This document shows, one piece after another, positions 11,353 to 23,910 of a stretch of 64,000 bases of DNA. The DNA is from Gorsachius magnificus (taxonomy: Eukaryota > Chordata > Aves > Pelecaniformes > Ardeidae), in contig CM067086.1 in NCBI GenBank assembly GCA_034008185.1, forward strand, positions 31,331,007 through 31,395,006. Reading direction: 5' to 3'. The notes under the pieces were generated by a model that did not search any database, was not told where the DNA came from, and saw only the letters and a program-made list of their open reading frames with translations. The first letter of the stretch is position 1, and each line of letters starts with the position of its first letter. The position numbers and the translations under genes are program-made.

Positions 11353-14300
11353 AAGAACAACAAGTGGTTGAGGTAACCACATCTGCAGAGTCAGTGAAGG
11401 TTAGCCTCCATAAAAACGTAAGGGTCTGTATACTCACATCCATCTGCAGAATCTCAGCCATACTTGCACAGTATTTTGTTTTATGTCTCTAGACATGATC
11501 ATACCATGAGTAGAAGTTATTGAAATCCAATAATCAAGCCACGGAAAGACTCCTCAGCTTGTAGGAGATGTAACAGAAGACACTCCTGTTTCATTACACA
11601 TGAAAAAAACCACTAGAAGAAACAAGCATCTCTCCCTCTTTCTAAACATAGCTGATAAATGCTGCTATTGGGGAAAAGAGGAAAATTTAAATGGAATGTG
11701 TATGAAAATAATTAGAACCTTCTAAAGCCTGCCATAGATCAAAAGAAATTTAAAAAAATTATCTGAAACAATGTCCTTTAACATTAAGAAGTTTCCCACT
11801 GTTACAACAGTTGAGTCTCCTCACCCTGCACTTTTTGATACAGTAGATTAAGCCACATTCAGCAGCACCCATGATACTCCTATTCTGTTGGAAACTGTCC
11901 CCAGAGCCCATGTGAATTTTTTTAAGTATAAAAAAAAATACTTAGTAACAACCCTAGAAGAGTATGTTTCCCCCTCTTCCAAAGAAAGGTCAAAAGACTT
12001 TAAAAAGATAAGACCAATTCATGCCTTGAAACATAAATAGCAGCTCATAGTAGAATCAGCTCAATTACTAAGAACTTTAAATATGTAAATGCCTTCAGAG
12101 GGAGATTCAATATCCAAGCAATGTCTAATAAGACAGATCCAAATAGAACATTTATGATCCCATTAAAATCTCTTCCTCTAATGGCTCCCTTTTTTTTTTT
12201 CCAAACATTCTCCAGATAAAATGATTTGTGGTTTTGTTTCTATCAAAAAGCTTAAAGAGAATTCAAGAAAGAATCTGCTTCACTAGGACCGAATTATTTT
12301 TTTCCCTTCTATGAAATTAGAAATAGGCTTTGGCATAACATTAAGAATGGATGATGAAGAAAATTAAGATAAATGTAATGAAGATTAGTGTGTAACACAT
12401 CTAAAAGCATTCTTCTATAACTTTAGACAATAGTGGTTGTACAACATATGAAAAGGTCATCCCATCTTTAATCATTCAAAGACTTAATAAAAACTAACAG
12501 TATTTTAAGTTATTTACTAGTTACAAATAAAATTGAAAAGTAAACTTTCTCAAACATTTGTAGAGATAAAGTCATCAGGAAGTTACAGAAGATGAAACGC
12601 AGGCTTCACAACCCTTAACAGCAAATCTCTGCATTACCACATCACCAACCATGATAAGTCTGATCCAAATGAGACTCAGGCACATGATCAAATTTAATCA
12701 AGTGTGCCAGAATGCGACACCAAATTGGTATCAGTGGCAGGAAAGTGCTTAATATCTAATCCAATATAAAATTATGGTGGTCTAAATAAATAATGCCTAA
12801 TACAACTCAGTCATGTATTTTATTTTTGGTTTAATTAAAGCAAACAGAATAATTTATGAGATCCATACTTTACATACGACCGATATACTTTTGAGCCAGT
12901 ATTGGGAATCCTAAAGCCCTGTTTGTAGCATTGTTGAACCAGCGTTCTAACTCTGCAACCTTAGAGATGAGTTTGGATATGTTATTTACCTACTCTTTCC
13001 ACCAACGAACACGGCCTTCTGTGCTATTTTTTCTCTCCTCTTTTTACCAAGAGGAAAGTTAAAAGCATTATGTGTTGCAACAGCTCTACAGCCCAACACT
13101 CCAGTGCTTATTGATGCCAAATGGTTGAAGAAGATTTGGGCTTTTTGACAGACTACTGTCACCTAAACTGCAAAGAGGATTCATGAATCATTATGGTCTA
13201 GTATTGGGCCTTGCAAATAGTCAGTGCAGGTGAAGAGACCCGTGTCACCCTCAACTCTTGAAGGGAAGAAGGGACTGAAGATCTCCGCTCTCAGGAGCAA
13301 TGAGAAGGGAGGTGGCAGCTTACTGGGCCCAGACTGCACACCATATGGCAGTTGCTGAGATCAAGAGGATGAAATGGAGGGTTGGGAGGCAGGAAGAGGA
13401 GTCTGGCCCAGTTACTGCTGCACATGGTGCTACTGTCACAGACAACCAAGGTCAATATGCAGTTCATTCAAAGACTTTCCCCTCTCAGATGGATATAACA
13501 CTTTGGGTTTACCTCTCTAAAAAGGGACAGATCTCACATTGCAAACCTACCTTGAAACCAATCCCACATTTAAAATTAAACCATTATAAATCCTGCTTTA
13601 CCCGTAGCCTCATTGTCCAACATTCAAAAGCATTACAAGTGCAGAAGATACAACCTTTTCTCAAAGTCAGGACATCCTCTTTGGATGGTCTCCCCTACCA
13701 CCTGTTCAGTGAGACTTGGAACAATTAGCTCCTGCATTCCTTGACTAGGTACCAAATGAACCTGCTTGGCTTCTCAAACAGAACAAGAAGAATTTGAACA
13801 GGAAAAATGCTGAAGTTTTAACTGCTCAAACAAGCAAAAGCAAGAACAAAACCTTTCACGCTCTTCATATTGCCTTCTTTCACAGAAGCCTTACAACACC
13901 ACACCTGCCAGTAAGCACCAGGCAGCCAAGAGGAAGCCAGGAGCATCTGTTGACAGTGAAATTGGTAGGAGAGTGAAAGGGCAGGATCCCATTTGTGGTT
14001 TTGCTCTTCTGATGGATCCCAGGTGTTCACAGAAGTCTGCAGGATGAGCTTGACCTTAAAACATTCATGCATCTCAGTAGCACTCTGACAAGATTCTTCT
14101 TGAGAAAAGCTAGTACAAGAAAGGTCCTGCTAAACAATATTCCATTTTTCAACAGTAGCACCATTGTACTTTGGGGCGAAGGAAGAAAAAAGAAAGAAAC
14201 ATTTCTCTGATACAAAGTGATTTCCTCTACCAAAAAAAGCCACAGAAGCTACTCATGCAATGGTAGTATGAACAATTCTGGAGAGAGGGGGACAAAAAAA

Positions 14301-15879
14301 GAAAAAGAAAGCTCTTGGGACACTTAAAATACTTTCTGCTGTTAAGCAGATATCACTACATGCTCCCATTATATTTTGTCTTCTACACTTTTTTTGGAAA
14401 GAAGAATTGACATAAACCTATACAGAACAAGTAGTTACATGAATTAACAAAGCCTGGCACCTTCAAATCTCTCATACTTGACCAGATTTGATATCTAAGA
14501 ATACATACGCTCCAGCTGAAGTTTATCCCATGCGATTGTGTTAATCAGCTTCTCTGGTGACTAACACGATCCTTGTGCACACTACCGCTCTTGCCACTGC
14601 TGGGACTCAAGCTCACCCACCCAGCAGTCTGTTTTTACAGAGGCTGTTGGACTCCAGGCGCACCTAAGGGCTAGAACAACAGCCACGATATTTAGGAGGT
14701 TGTGGAGAAGGAAGTGTTAGAGAGGAGAAAAGCAAACAGGCAGGCACGCACAGAGCATAGCCACACAAGCTGGTTTCCATAGGAAACCAAAAACTTTGAC
14801 AACCTTGCCTCAAACCTGTTATCAGAAATCCAGGATACAGAGACCATGCAATCTCAGCAGTGACTGCCACGCAGCTCTGAGCTGAAGAACACTATCCGCG
14901 CAGTTGCTACAACTAGACGAAAACGGAAAAGACACAAGCGTGACGACATGAGGCCCGTTGGCCGACTTGCAAGGCACGGTGCCAGCAGAGACATTCTCTG
15001 AAGTACAGCCAGGCAGTACTTCACATGTAACTTTTGAACACAATTCTTCCTGCACATGACTTGAGAGCCCACACCATGTATTAATGCAGATTTAAAGGAA
15101 TATTTTAAAATAGATTTTAATGGCCTTAAATTTGACAATTTCTACACACTCATTTACTTGTTTTGTGTGCAGTCCATTTTATTCTTTTCACAATTTTATA
15201 CACCGTCTCATTCTCTGTTGCCACAGGTCAAGATGCACAAGACACTGCTAAGATAGGGATGTTTAGCAGGCAATTCAAATCAAAGCCATCTGTTCCAGTA
15301 TTACTTTAATTTGTAGCATGCCAGCTATTCCGCTGGCACCATTGATCTTCTGACCTTTGAGCTAAAACCACTGGAGTAGCCCTAGAACCAGAACCATGAC
15401 AGACACATTAGCACAATGCAGTCCCTGAGCTTGGTAAGCCCCACTGAAGAGGAAGGCTAGGTTGCTCATATGCCATATGCTGTGCTACTGCTACTAAATG
15501 CTCTCCGGATGCAAGCTACAAACTCAGCAGAGTGTGGCAATGTGCTATGTAGGCACTGTGAGTTAAAGCTATAATAATAAAAAAAATAAGGCCAGGGCAC
15601 AGGTTGGAGCACTAATCCATAACTGTCCATGCCAGTAAACTGTTATCACATTTTGCAGCACGGTTTTATTCAAGTTGACATTGATGTACAGAGGCTAGGG
15701 ACTGTTTCTGGTAAACAGCAGGGGTTTGAGGGGTGCAAAGCCACTCTTCAGAGCAGAAAATGGGCCACAGACAAGTGTGGACATAGCCACTAGATTCCTC
15801 AGAGCCAGCTCAAGTCTCCAGCGCAGCTTTACAGCTAGTTATGAATATATTCATCTACAGTAAGATGAAATCTAAAGCC
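11353..15879. other. Unassigned AT-rich DNA
   Basis: No repeat family or RNA gene could be recognised. A 142-codon plus-strand open frame at 13300-13728 looks coding-like only in its first third and matches nothing I know. It lacks flanking splice signals that would support an exon. Minus-strand frames at 14822-15138 are short and overlapping in different frames, as expected by chance. Confidence 0.5.
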
Positions 15880-15924
15880 CAAGGCAGCTTCTGCTCTGAA
15901 CACTATTACAGATTTCCCATGTGC

Positions 15925-16015
15925 GTGTTAAAATGACTTGCTCAAGGGCATCTGCATTTCCTTATTTCACAAAGTCAATGAGGTAAACTAATGAATGAAT
16001 GCGAGGCACTGATAT
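15925..16015 (+). mobile_element. Possible MIR-type SINE remnant
   Basis: The order 'aaaatgacttgctcaagggc', 'catttccttatttcacaaag' and 'caatgaggtaaactaatgaa' loosely follows the MIR core and tail: the gacctt-ggcaagtca block, then the 'tttcctcatctgtaaaatg' block, then the 'gaggattaaatgag' block. The match is imperfect and rests on order rather than identity. Confidence 0.3.
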
Positions 16016-17360
16016 TACAGTAATGTCACATCAAAACACAATCTCATTAGTACCCATAAATGAGTGAAGTTGAGTGCACTCAATGCAGAGCAGCACAATT
16101 ATCATGCAACTATGCTGCACCACATGAGCTATGTAGATGATTCTGTATTTTGCCTAAGATGTCAGATTAGGGCTCTGGCCCTTTCCAGTCCATGAAAGTA
16201 CAGACTCAAGTATAAAATACTTACCTATTGTCAATGTTGTAAATATCATGCTTGATTCAGTTCCTATTTTTTTTTTTTTTTTAAAAAAAATCAAGTCCGG
16301 TAGTATTGGTTAAAACTAAGCTGGGAGGTATAAGGAAATCAAACTCCATCCCAAAAGTAACTGTGTCTGCCACGAGTAGAAACAATTTATAGAACCTGGC
16401 CCACACCCCTCTTCCTCCTCTGCAGCCTTTTACATGCAGAAAAGGAGCTGATCAGATCCTATTAACTTTGCCAGAAGCAACAGCCTGCTCCTCACATATA
16501 ATCATGAGATTGGGACAACTGTTTTTTTTCTTTGCAAGGCAAGAAAAGGGACGGAGAAGAGAGCAGTCTCAAAGCTGTGCATTGCTACTGAAACAGTCCC
16601 TCCCCCTGCAGCCAGGTCTCTGGCCATCTCGGGTCTCTGAGAAAAAGAGGTGACTGAGAGTGGGCGATCCATTCCCAAGGGACAGGTAGGGCTCAAGGGG
16701 CACACTGTAAGCCCTTCTCAATTCTCTTTCTTCTAGGGAAGAGACAAGCAACTTTTCAGTACAACTATTCAATGAGATAATGACAACAGCTCAATTTCAC
16801 AAGTAGTTTTATTAATATTGCGTGTGTTCATCTTACCAACATTCAGCACTAATTAACATGGTTATAAACTGAACAGCAGCGGCACTTCAACAGTATCCTA
16901 AGTCTTCAATTCCAAATTTTGAGCTCAGGGATAACGTTAACACGTTGCTTTGTGACCCAGAGTGCCAGTATTCAAGTGGCTAACCTAGCTGAAGTTTCCA
17001 TACATTTCAAGAGCTTTTGGCATCTTGGCTAAGTACTAAGGTGATAACAAGCAAGATAGCTATGGCTATTAACATTTTTTAAGTCAGAAACTTGGGTGCA
17101 AACAGAACAGTCACTCAGCACTAACACAAGATTCAAGATTAAAAAAAAAAAAACCACCACCTTTAAAAAGACTATTTCTTGACCTGGCAAATTGCTTTGA
17201 AACTCTAACATGGAAAGGTTTTTGCACCTTCTTTATCAGCAACAAGAAAATAGCATAAAGCAGAAACCAACCACTATTTAATAGTATTTTGCATTACACT
17301 ATGCTTACAATTACTTCATTTTCAAAAGTACTATTAAACACTAACATTAGACGACTTTAC
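16016..17360. other. Unassigned DNA with homopolymers
   Basis: This includes a T16-A8 block at 16267-16290 and an A13 run at 17141-17153. No gene or repeat family was recognised. Confidence 0.5.
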
Positions 17361-17415
17361 CTGCAAGCACATAACACCCACATACTGCCGCAGAGCCAAG
17401 AGTTTTTACTGCCAC
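17361..17415 (-). other. Candidate 55-nt exon
   Basis: On the minus strand an acceptor (AACATTTTACAG) ends at 17416, and a donor (TTGCAG followed by GTAAAG) begins at 17360. One frame is open through the interval and begins VAVKTLGSAAV. I do not recognise the peptide. The location fits an internal exon of the leftward gene. With only 18 codons, openness is weak evidence. Confidence 0.2.
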
Positions 17416-20400
17416 CTGTAAAATGTTACTGGAATAGAGCAGTACTGTTCCACAAGCCCTCTTCTTTCCCCATGTTAAAAAGTGAATATGAAAGGCCACA
17501 CGATCACGTACACTGTCTATGCTATCCTCATGTATTTACCTGTTACAAGCAATAAAGCTCAGATTTATAGCTAAGTTTCAAGTAAGAATTAATTCTAGCC
17601 ATGTTTTCTGACAATACCTGGGAAAAAAGCTAGTCATTCTGGGTAAGAGCAGGACCCACATTTAAGAAACCAGTCACAATTTTAAGCATTTAGCTTCATC
17701 TATATAGAGTTGTGCTGATTTTTCTCCCACCTCCCTTCAAATAGATCTTCAATTCTCCTCTCACTTTTAAAGCTAGAAAATCACAGACATCTTTGGACCC
17801 TTCTTTTCTAAATTATAACACTCAGCAAAAGGAGGGAGGGAGAGGGAGAAACAGAAGATACAATTCACTTGTTCATACAGTTTCAGCTACAATATTTAAA
17901 CACAATTAAAAAAATTGCTTTTTCAGTACTGTTATCTACCAAAAAGCAAGTATCAATGCGCTTATTCTGGATGCTTTAATGCCATGTCAAATGGAAGCTC
18001 AGTGTTCTGCCAAAAATCTTTTAGTCCTCCACATTAGAAAAACTGGCAACTGTAAGACAAACAACACTACTATCATTTACAATTCCTCCTCATCTGAACC
18101 CAACTTTTTCTGTCTAAATAGTCAATGATCTAACAATTCTTACTGTTATTACCCTCTCCAGCTTCCCTCCTGTTCACAACACTACCTTCCAAAGTGTTCC
18201 AAGCAAATAACTAATCGAAGTGCTACTTTATTTTAAATCTGTCCACTAGCTCTCCACTTCATCAACTATTTCTGCAAGTTTGACCCTTATTCATTCTAAT
18301 TACCTCTTCCTGTTACACATAACTGAAAGATGAAATGAGGATTTTATCTACAAATTCCTTCTTCAAGTGCTCCTTAATTTCTCTCCTTACATCACTTTGT
18401 AAGGCCTGCCTTATTCAGCCCCAAGTCAATCCCCTCCCTCAAGAGCCTGAAGAAACCCATCACCTAAAGCTAGACTGCATCATACTTGGGAATATTTGAC
18501 AACTACCATAAATTGCTTTGGTTTTTTTGTTTTTAAGCAAAGTGCAGATTCACAAAAAATAAGGAACAGCAAAGTCTCCCTCCTCCCCCAGCACTTCAGA
18601 CATTTTCTATCTCTGAGCATTTTGTAGTTTTACAAGCAGTGATGTTTACCTTGCATATGATTATTTTTCATGTGGCCAGCTCTGGGCAACTGCTAAGTTG
18701 TTATGAATTAAATTGACTGCTCCCCTCACCCCAATTTTCAGAAAGAGATGCATTTTATTTCTTAGTTAAAGAGCACATTCACATTTGCACTCTTGCCCTT
18801 GGCAGGCATATAATTGTTGGTAGTTTGAGGTAAGTCATCACACTTAAGATCCAAGGACAAAGATACTTCAACGATGCAAGAATGGAAAACCTCAGTTCAG
18901 CTGCTCCAGTATGTAAGCACTGACTTACATACTAAAAAAATTGAGATTTAATGATGCCAGCAATCAGCAGATAATGACTTAACTTCTGTTAAAATAACAG
19001 TGATGAACATCCTTTGCAACATTTAATTACTGCTTATTATCATACCTTTGTTTTACTGGAGATGTGCTTTAAATTACCAACAAATTTGAAAGTCTTCACT
19101 GCATCAACACTGCATATACAACTGATTAAATCTGGAATATACAGCACACTGTTGCATGTTCACACTCAATTCTAATGCTGCTGTTTGGAGACAGAATAAC
19201 CTCATCTGTTCTCAAATGTTAGCCAGCATATTAATTAACCTTAAAAAATTTCTGACTGAAAATAAAAGTACAGTAGTATTGGATTAAAATAAAAAGAGTT
19301 CTGACAATTTTAATACACAATAAAAAAAACCAAAACTATGTAGGTCTGGAAAACTTCTGGCTTTGCCTAGATATGAAGGCAATTGTATAATAAGGCAAGA
19401 ATTAACTTATGGCTCTCAAATTATTCCCTGGAGCTTCTCCCGCAGTTCAAATTGCAAAGTGGAAGTGTCTGTGCCAGGCAGTACTCCAGAGTACCAATGG
19501 CCATTCATTTCACTGCACAGACGTGCCCTAAAAACCCACAGAACCCAAAATCCCAAAAAGGCCTTTTCAATTTCCAATGAATGGCCTGTTTTAAGATTAT
19601 ATTAGCATCATCTTTTTGTTTATATTAACAAAGGCATCCTAGCAAAGATTCTCCTACAGTCTCTCTGTATGGCACTGCAATAGACAACGCTACATTTGGG
19701 ACATGATGGGAATTTCCAGAGTTACATCAAGTACGAGTAGATGACTACCCTGCAAGATGCTGCAGAAGTCAACGGGTGGAAGGTTAAAACAAACTGACTT
19801 TCTGTCAACACTGCCTTCTTCAAAGGCTGCAAAAGGAGGGAAGGAGTGAAGAAAAAAAACATGCAAGGAAAGGGCAAACTACATAAATAGCTTTTACATA
19901 AGTATCTCCTTTCTTTTCTCACTTCTAAATGTTTGCTTTAGCAAAAGCTGGGGGAGAGCATCAGGTTTCACTCTTTATTCCGGCTGCTGTATAATCAATA
20001 CAGTGCAGTCTATTGAACTGTATTATTACGATTCATGCAACAAGCTGTAAAATACATTTGCAAAGTAAAAGATCAGTGCCAGTATCATGTCATTCATAAA
20101 GATATGTTTATTTGCAAGGCATGAGAACATTAAATCATAACTTTCTTCCACACAATTATGCAGTCCTTCTGCATGGATGGAAAGCATAAAATCCAATTTC
20201 AGCCCTTTTTTGGGGGGGGAAATCAACCCAAAAACCAGTGGTATATATCTCAATGCATCCAGAAGAAGCAGGGAAGGCCATCTGAGATTTATTTAGCGGG
20301 GTCTAATATTGTCTTCTATTTGAGACGTGCAACAATATACTCAAAATAGTATCAAACATTTTAGTTTTTAAAACAGTAAAAAAACACAGATTGGTAATTT

Positions 20401-21069
20401 AGAAAGTGAAGAGAGAAGCCTTGTGCACAAAACCAAAAAGAAGAGATCTTTAAATAATTCAGAGATAAGAACTGTAACGACCTGTGTGTAATAATAACAC
20501 GTTTAAACCTGCAGTTTGAGTTGTCATCCATCGTCTTTTTTTTTTTTAAACATGTAGACAAAGTCATGTTGCACTGGAAAAAAATAAATAAACAAAGCCT
20601 GATTTTTGCCACGGTTTCTTCAGCAAGAGCAAATTTGTGCTCCAGCCCTGCAAAAAAATACAAACGTTCAAGATGTGTACCACTTACTGTTTCCACTTAC
20701 ATTGGCCTCATAGGGGAAAATAAGTAAGTAAATAAATAAATACCCCTTCTTTCTTGCCTGCCCACAGATAAAGGAAATTGGGTTTCCTGTTGCAGGTTTG
20801 CAACCCGAGAGCCAGCACTAGGAAGTGGTGATAAACTGACACCAGCAGTACTGCTGCTGCCCAAGCAAAAGACATGAAACAGGCTGGACACCAAAGTAAA
20901 GCTGCTTCACATTAGCGTGAAAAAAAACATTATTATTTTTGCTATAAGGATGGTCTTGATTTTTGAAAGTTGTTTAAAGTGTACCTACATCAGCATTTCG
21001 AAGAGTAGTGTCCTTTGAGAAGGCCCTCCAGCTATCACCAACGAGCAGCCTGCAGAGCACCCAGCAGTT
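17416..21069. other. Unassigned AT-rich DNA
   Basis: Simple sequence includes T12 at 20536-20547 and a TAAA/TAAG tetranucleotide run at 20721-20742. Minus-strand splice-like pairs near 20650 and 20685-20865 enclose open frames, but they involve T-tracts or the tetranucleotide repeat itself, so they are not credible exons. Nothing else was recognised. Confidence 0.5.
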
Positions 21070-21235
21070 TATCCCAGGAGCCCAACCTCCTGCTCCAAGC
21101 AGGGCCAACTTCCTCGTTGCATCAGGTTGCTCACAGCTTTGTCCTGTCAAGCTTTAAAAGCCTCCAAAGAATGGAGATTCACCAGTCACTCTGGGGTGGT
21201 CTGTTCAATGCTTAACCACCCTCATAATGATTTAT
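21070..21235 (-). mobile_element. CR1 LINE, diverged 3' region
   Basis: On the plus strand the blocks 'cccaacctcctgctccaagc', 'agggccaacttcctcgttgc', 'atcaggttgctcacagcttt', 'gtcctgtcaagctttaaaag', 'ggagattcaccagtcactct' and 'aaccaccctcataatga' give the reverse complement of the CR1 3' region in the right order. The copy is old, with no open frame. Its orientation is the same as the presumed host gene. Confidence 0.82.
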
Positions 21236-23730
21236 TTTAATTTTTATAGTCATTTTGCTGTGCACAAACTCGATTTCTCCTAGAGCAAACTAAACTAGAA
21301 ATCCCTCCTCAGAAGTTCACCAAGTGTGGCCCAACCTTTAACGGTCATAATGGTCCAAACCAACAAACTGCATCTGTGTTGGGGACATCCAGTTTAGGAG
21401 GCCAGACTACATGCCGTCTGAAGTAAAATTACTGAAACACCAACAGTGCCAATCTGGGAGACTCACCACCCCCACCTTCAGCCAGAGGTCCACTTCTACT
21501 CTGCCAAATTATTTACCAGTGTAAGACCAAGTGACAAAACCAAACACACAGATAGCAATATCAAAATTAGATGAAGGAAGGAAGCACTCCTTGAAGCGGA
21601 AAGAAAGGAGAAAAAAAAAGTTATAAATCAGAAAATTATAACCTCTCTTGTAAGACACCAATCATCACAGATCTGCACCGAGTACTTCATATGACACTGA
21701 TTTTGAATGAGTGTGACATAAGACCAGTAGCTTATTATAAGACCAAGAAAAAAAAACAGGCAGTACAAAAATACAGTTTCAATCGTTTCAAAAAGTCACA
21801 AGAACAATATAAAAATGTTCTTGAGACTATGCAACTTTTGGTCAAATCAACAGATGCAGGTGTTTAAAAAAAAATGTTTCTTAACTCTTTAGAGAGAGCT
21901 GTCTGTATTACCACCACCAAGGAAACTCAAGATACTTATCAGAGCCGCTGACGTGAACAACTGGCATATAGAAAGTTCTGCCACCACAGCAGTTGTTCTA
22001 CAGGTATTATCTGCTGCTATTAAAAAAGTTCTGTATTAATCCTATTCTACATCACATCAGCATACAATAAGCCTGCCATTTGAATTCAAAGGTCAAAAGA
22101 CAATTGATTTAGCTGATGGTGCCGTAAAATGCATCATGACTCGAGAAATTCAGAGCCATGCTGCAAAAGCAGCCCTCGGCACCTCCTGAAACCCCACCAT
22201 CCGCTGCACAGAGGCAGGCAGCAAAGCGGGCTGCAGAGGGAAAGAAGATGCTTGGCAATTCCCCCAGCCAGAAAAGAAAGCATGAAAATTCACACAGTAA
22301 TACCAGCCAAGTATATTAAACATAACTAAGTCTCCCAAGCAGACTCAAGAGGCAACTTTTCTCTAAGTTGTGCTCAACTTCTGAGCTGTGCTTTCTAGCA
22401 GCGTGGAATAAGAGCTTGTTTTCTGCTGATTTTGACTAGTTGAGGTTTTTAACCCACTATAACATCATCAGTTAGGAAAAATAAGCTGGATTTCAGAGTT
22501 AACTTGAAATGCTTTCACTAAGATAAAAGTCCATGTTAATGTAAAAGCTCAATCTCAGCACGTTTCTCTCACAGCTGCTGTAAAAACAGTCTCTCCAAGG
22601 TCTAAACGAGTACTAAGGTAAAAAAATTGTTACCTCAAAAGGTAAACAAACACCACAAAAAAATAAACACCATCAAAAGGTTTTCAAGCACTGAAGGTAA
22701 ACCTTCATGAAGGAATCATGAAGAACAATCCAACTTTCAAACAGCTTTATGTTTATTTCTACATCAGTAGTTTATTTCAATTTTGACAACTTACAAAATA
22801 AAACTTGGGTCTTCCAAAAGCACATCACTAATCTTTAATAGATCCATCTGAAGACAGCGTTCTTCCCTTTCTACAGAGCCAGAAACCAAAGGCAAAAGGG
22901 TATTAAAACAACAGTAAAAAATCCAAAGTGCCTCTCAGGCCTAAGCATGAACCACCAGTGCCAGTAACAACTCTTCCGTCTGTATTACGGTTTTAAATAA
23001 CCCACATTCAGAAAAGTTGCTCTATACAGTCATGCATTTGTCAGGAACTTGATCGCCTTCTCTTCAAAACAGACATCCATCCACTGTGCAGGGAACATGA
23101 GCTACTACTACTGCACTGCAGCATCCAAAACGAGATTAAGTAGCACGAAGAGATGAAGGCACGACTGATTTTGATCCTGCTAATCAAACACAGGTTTGCA
23201 AGAGAGGATCCACTTACAGACTCAGACCCTTGACGCAACACTGACAAATACTCGGTTAGCGATCATACGATTCACCAGCCATCAAGACGACGAAAAGTGT
23301 TATGTCGCCACATTCAAATGAAGGGCTCTTTAAAACACGCTTCCATAAAGAAAACAGAGACTTGTAAATGCTTAGTCTCACTTAACACTTAACATAAAAG
23401 ACATGTGGCGGAATCTAAATCAAACAACCCACCCAGAAAACTGGTGCCACAGAATTCAAAATTAAAGAAACTGAGACAATTTAGCTGTACATACACAAAG
23501 ACAGACATCTAAAACCATTTTATCTGCTGATTCATGTTCAAAACCAGTTAAATAACCAGGCAATTCTAGTGTCTCTGCAACTCCTAAAGGGATTCCCAAA
23601 GTTCAGAGTGCAAAACTACTACCGCAGCTAACACCAAAACTGCTACAGACTGTGAGAGTCTTGCACTGCCAGCTGCATGAGGATTAAAAATCAGAATTAG
23701 TCAAAATCACAAAATTATTGTCACTCAGCC
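21236..23730. other. Unassigned AT-rich DNA
   Basis: No family-level match could be found. Short open frames at 22129-22338 and 23041-23247 are opposite-strand or isolated and show no motif. Confidence 0.5.
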
Positions 23731-23738
23731 TCACCAAT

Positions 23739-23910
23739 GGCCATATTCTGTGGGTTTACAACCGTGCCTTCCGTTAACCATTGCTGGTAAGGTTCCACTC
23801 CCAGAAAATACTGATTGCCTTTCATTAAATAGAGAGTATCTCGACTTTCCATAGACTCATAAAATCCCGCTTTAAAAACCTCCAGGTTGAGAGTCCTCAT
23901 TCCAACGTTA
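23739..23910 (-). other. Open frame with splice-like ends, or decayed CR1 tail
   Basis: On the minus strand, a T-rich acceptor-like end (near 23911) is followed by about 59 open codons beginning MRTLNLEVF, with a GTGAGG donor just before the TGA at about 23722. I do not recognise the peptide. Against a coding reading, the part from about 23861 to 23910 resembles the 3' end of a minus-strand CR1. On the plus strand 'atagactcataaaat' stands where CR1 has 'atagaatcatagaat', followed by a decayed 'aacctccaggtt...attccaac' block. An ancient CR1 tail fused to unrelated sequence is as likely as an exon. Confidence 0.25.

Noticed and set aside
13300..13728. 142-codon plus-strand open frame
   Set aside because: There is no recognisable motif, no splice or promoter context, and its length is within chance expectation for 64 kb read in six frames.
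20361..20866. Exon-like intervals on the minus strand near 20.4-20.9 kb
   Set aside because: The open frames run through a T12 tract and a TAAA/TAAG microsatellite, and donors and acceptors do not pair into a sensible exon.
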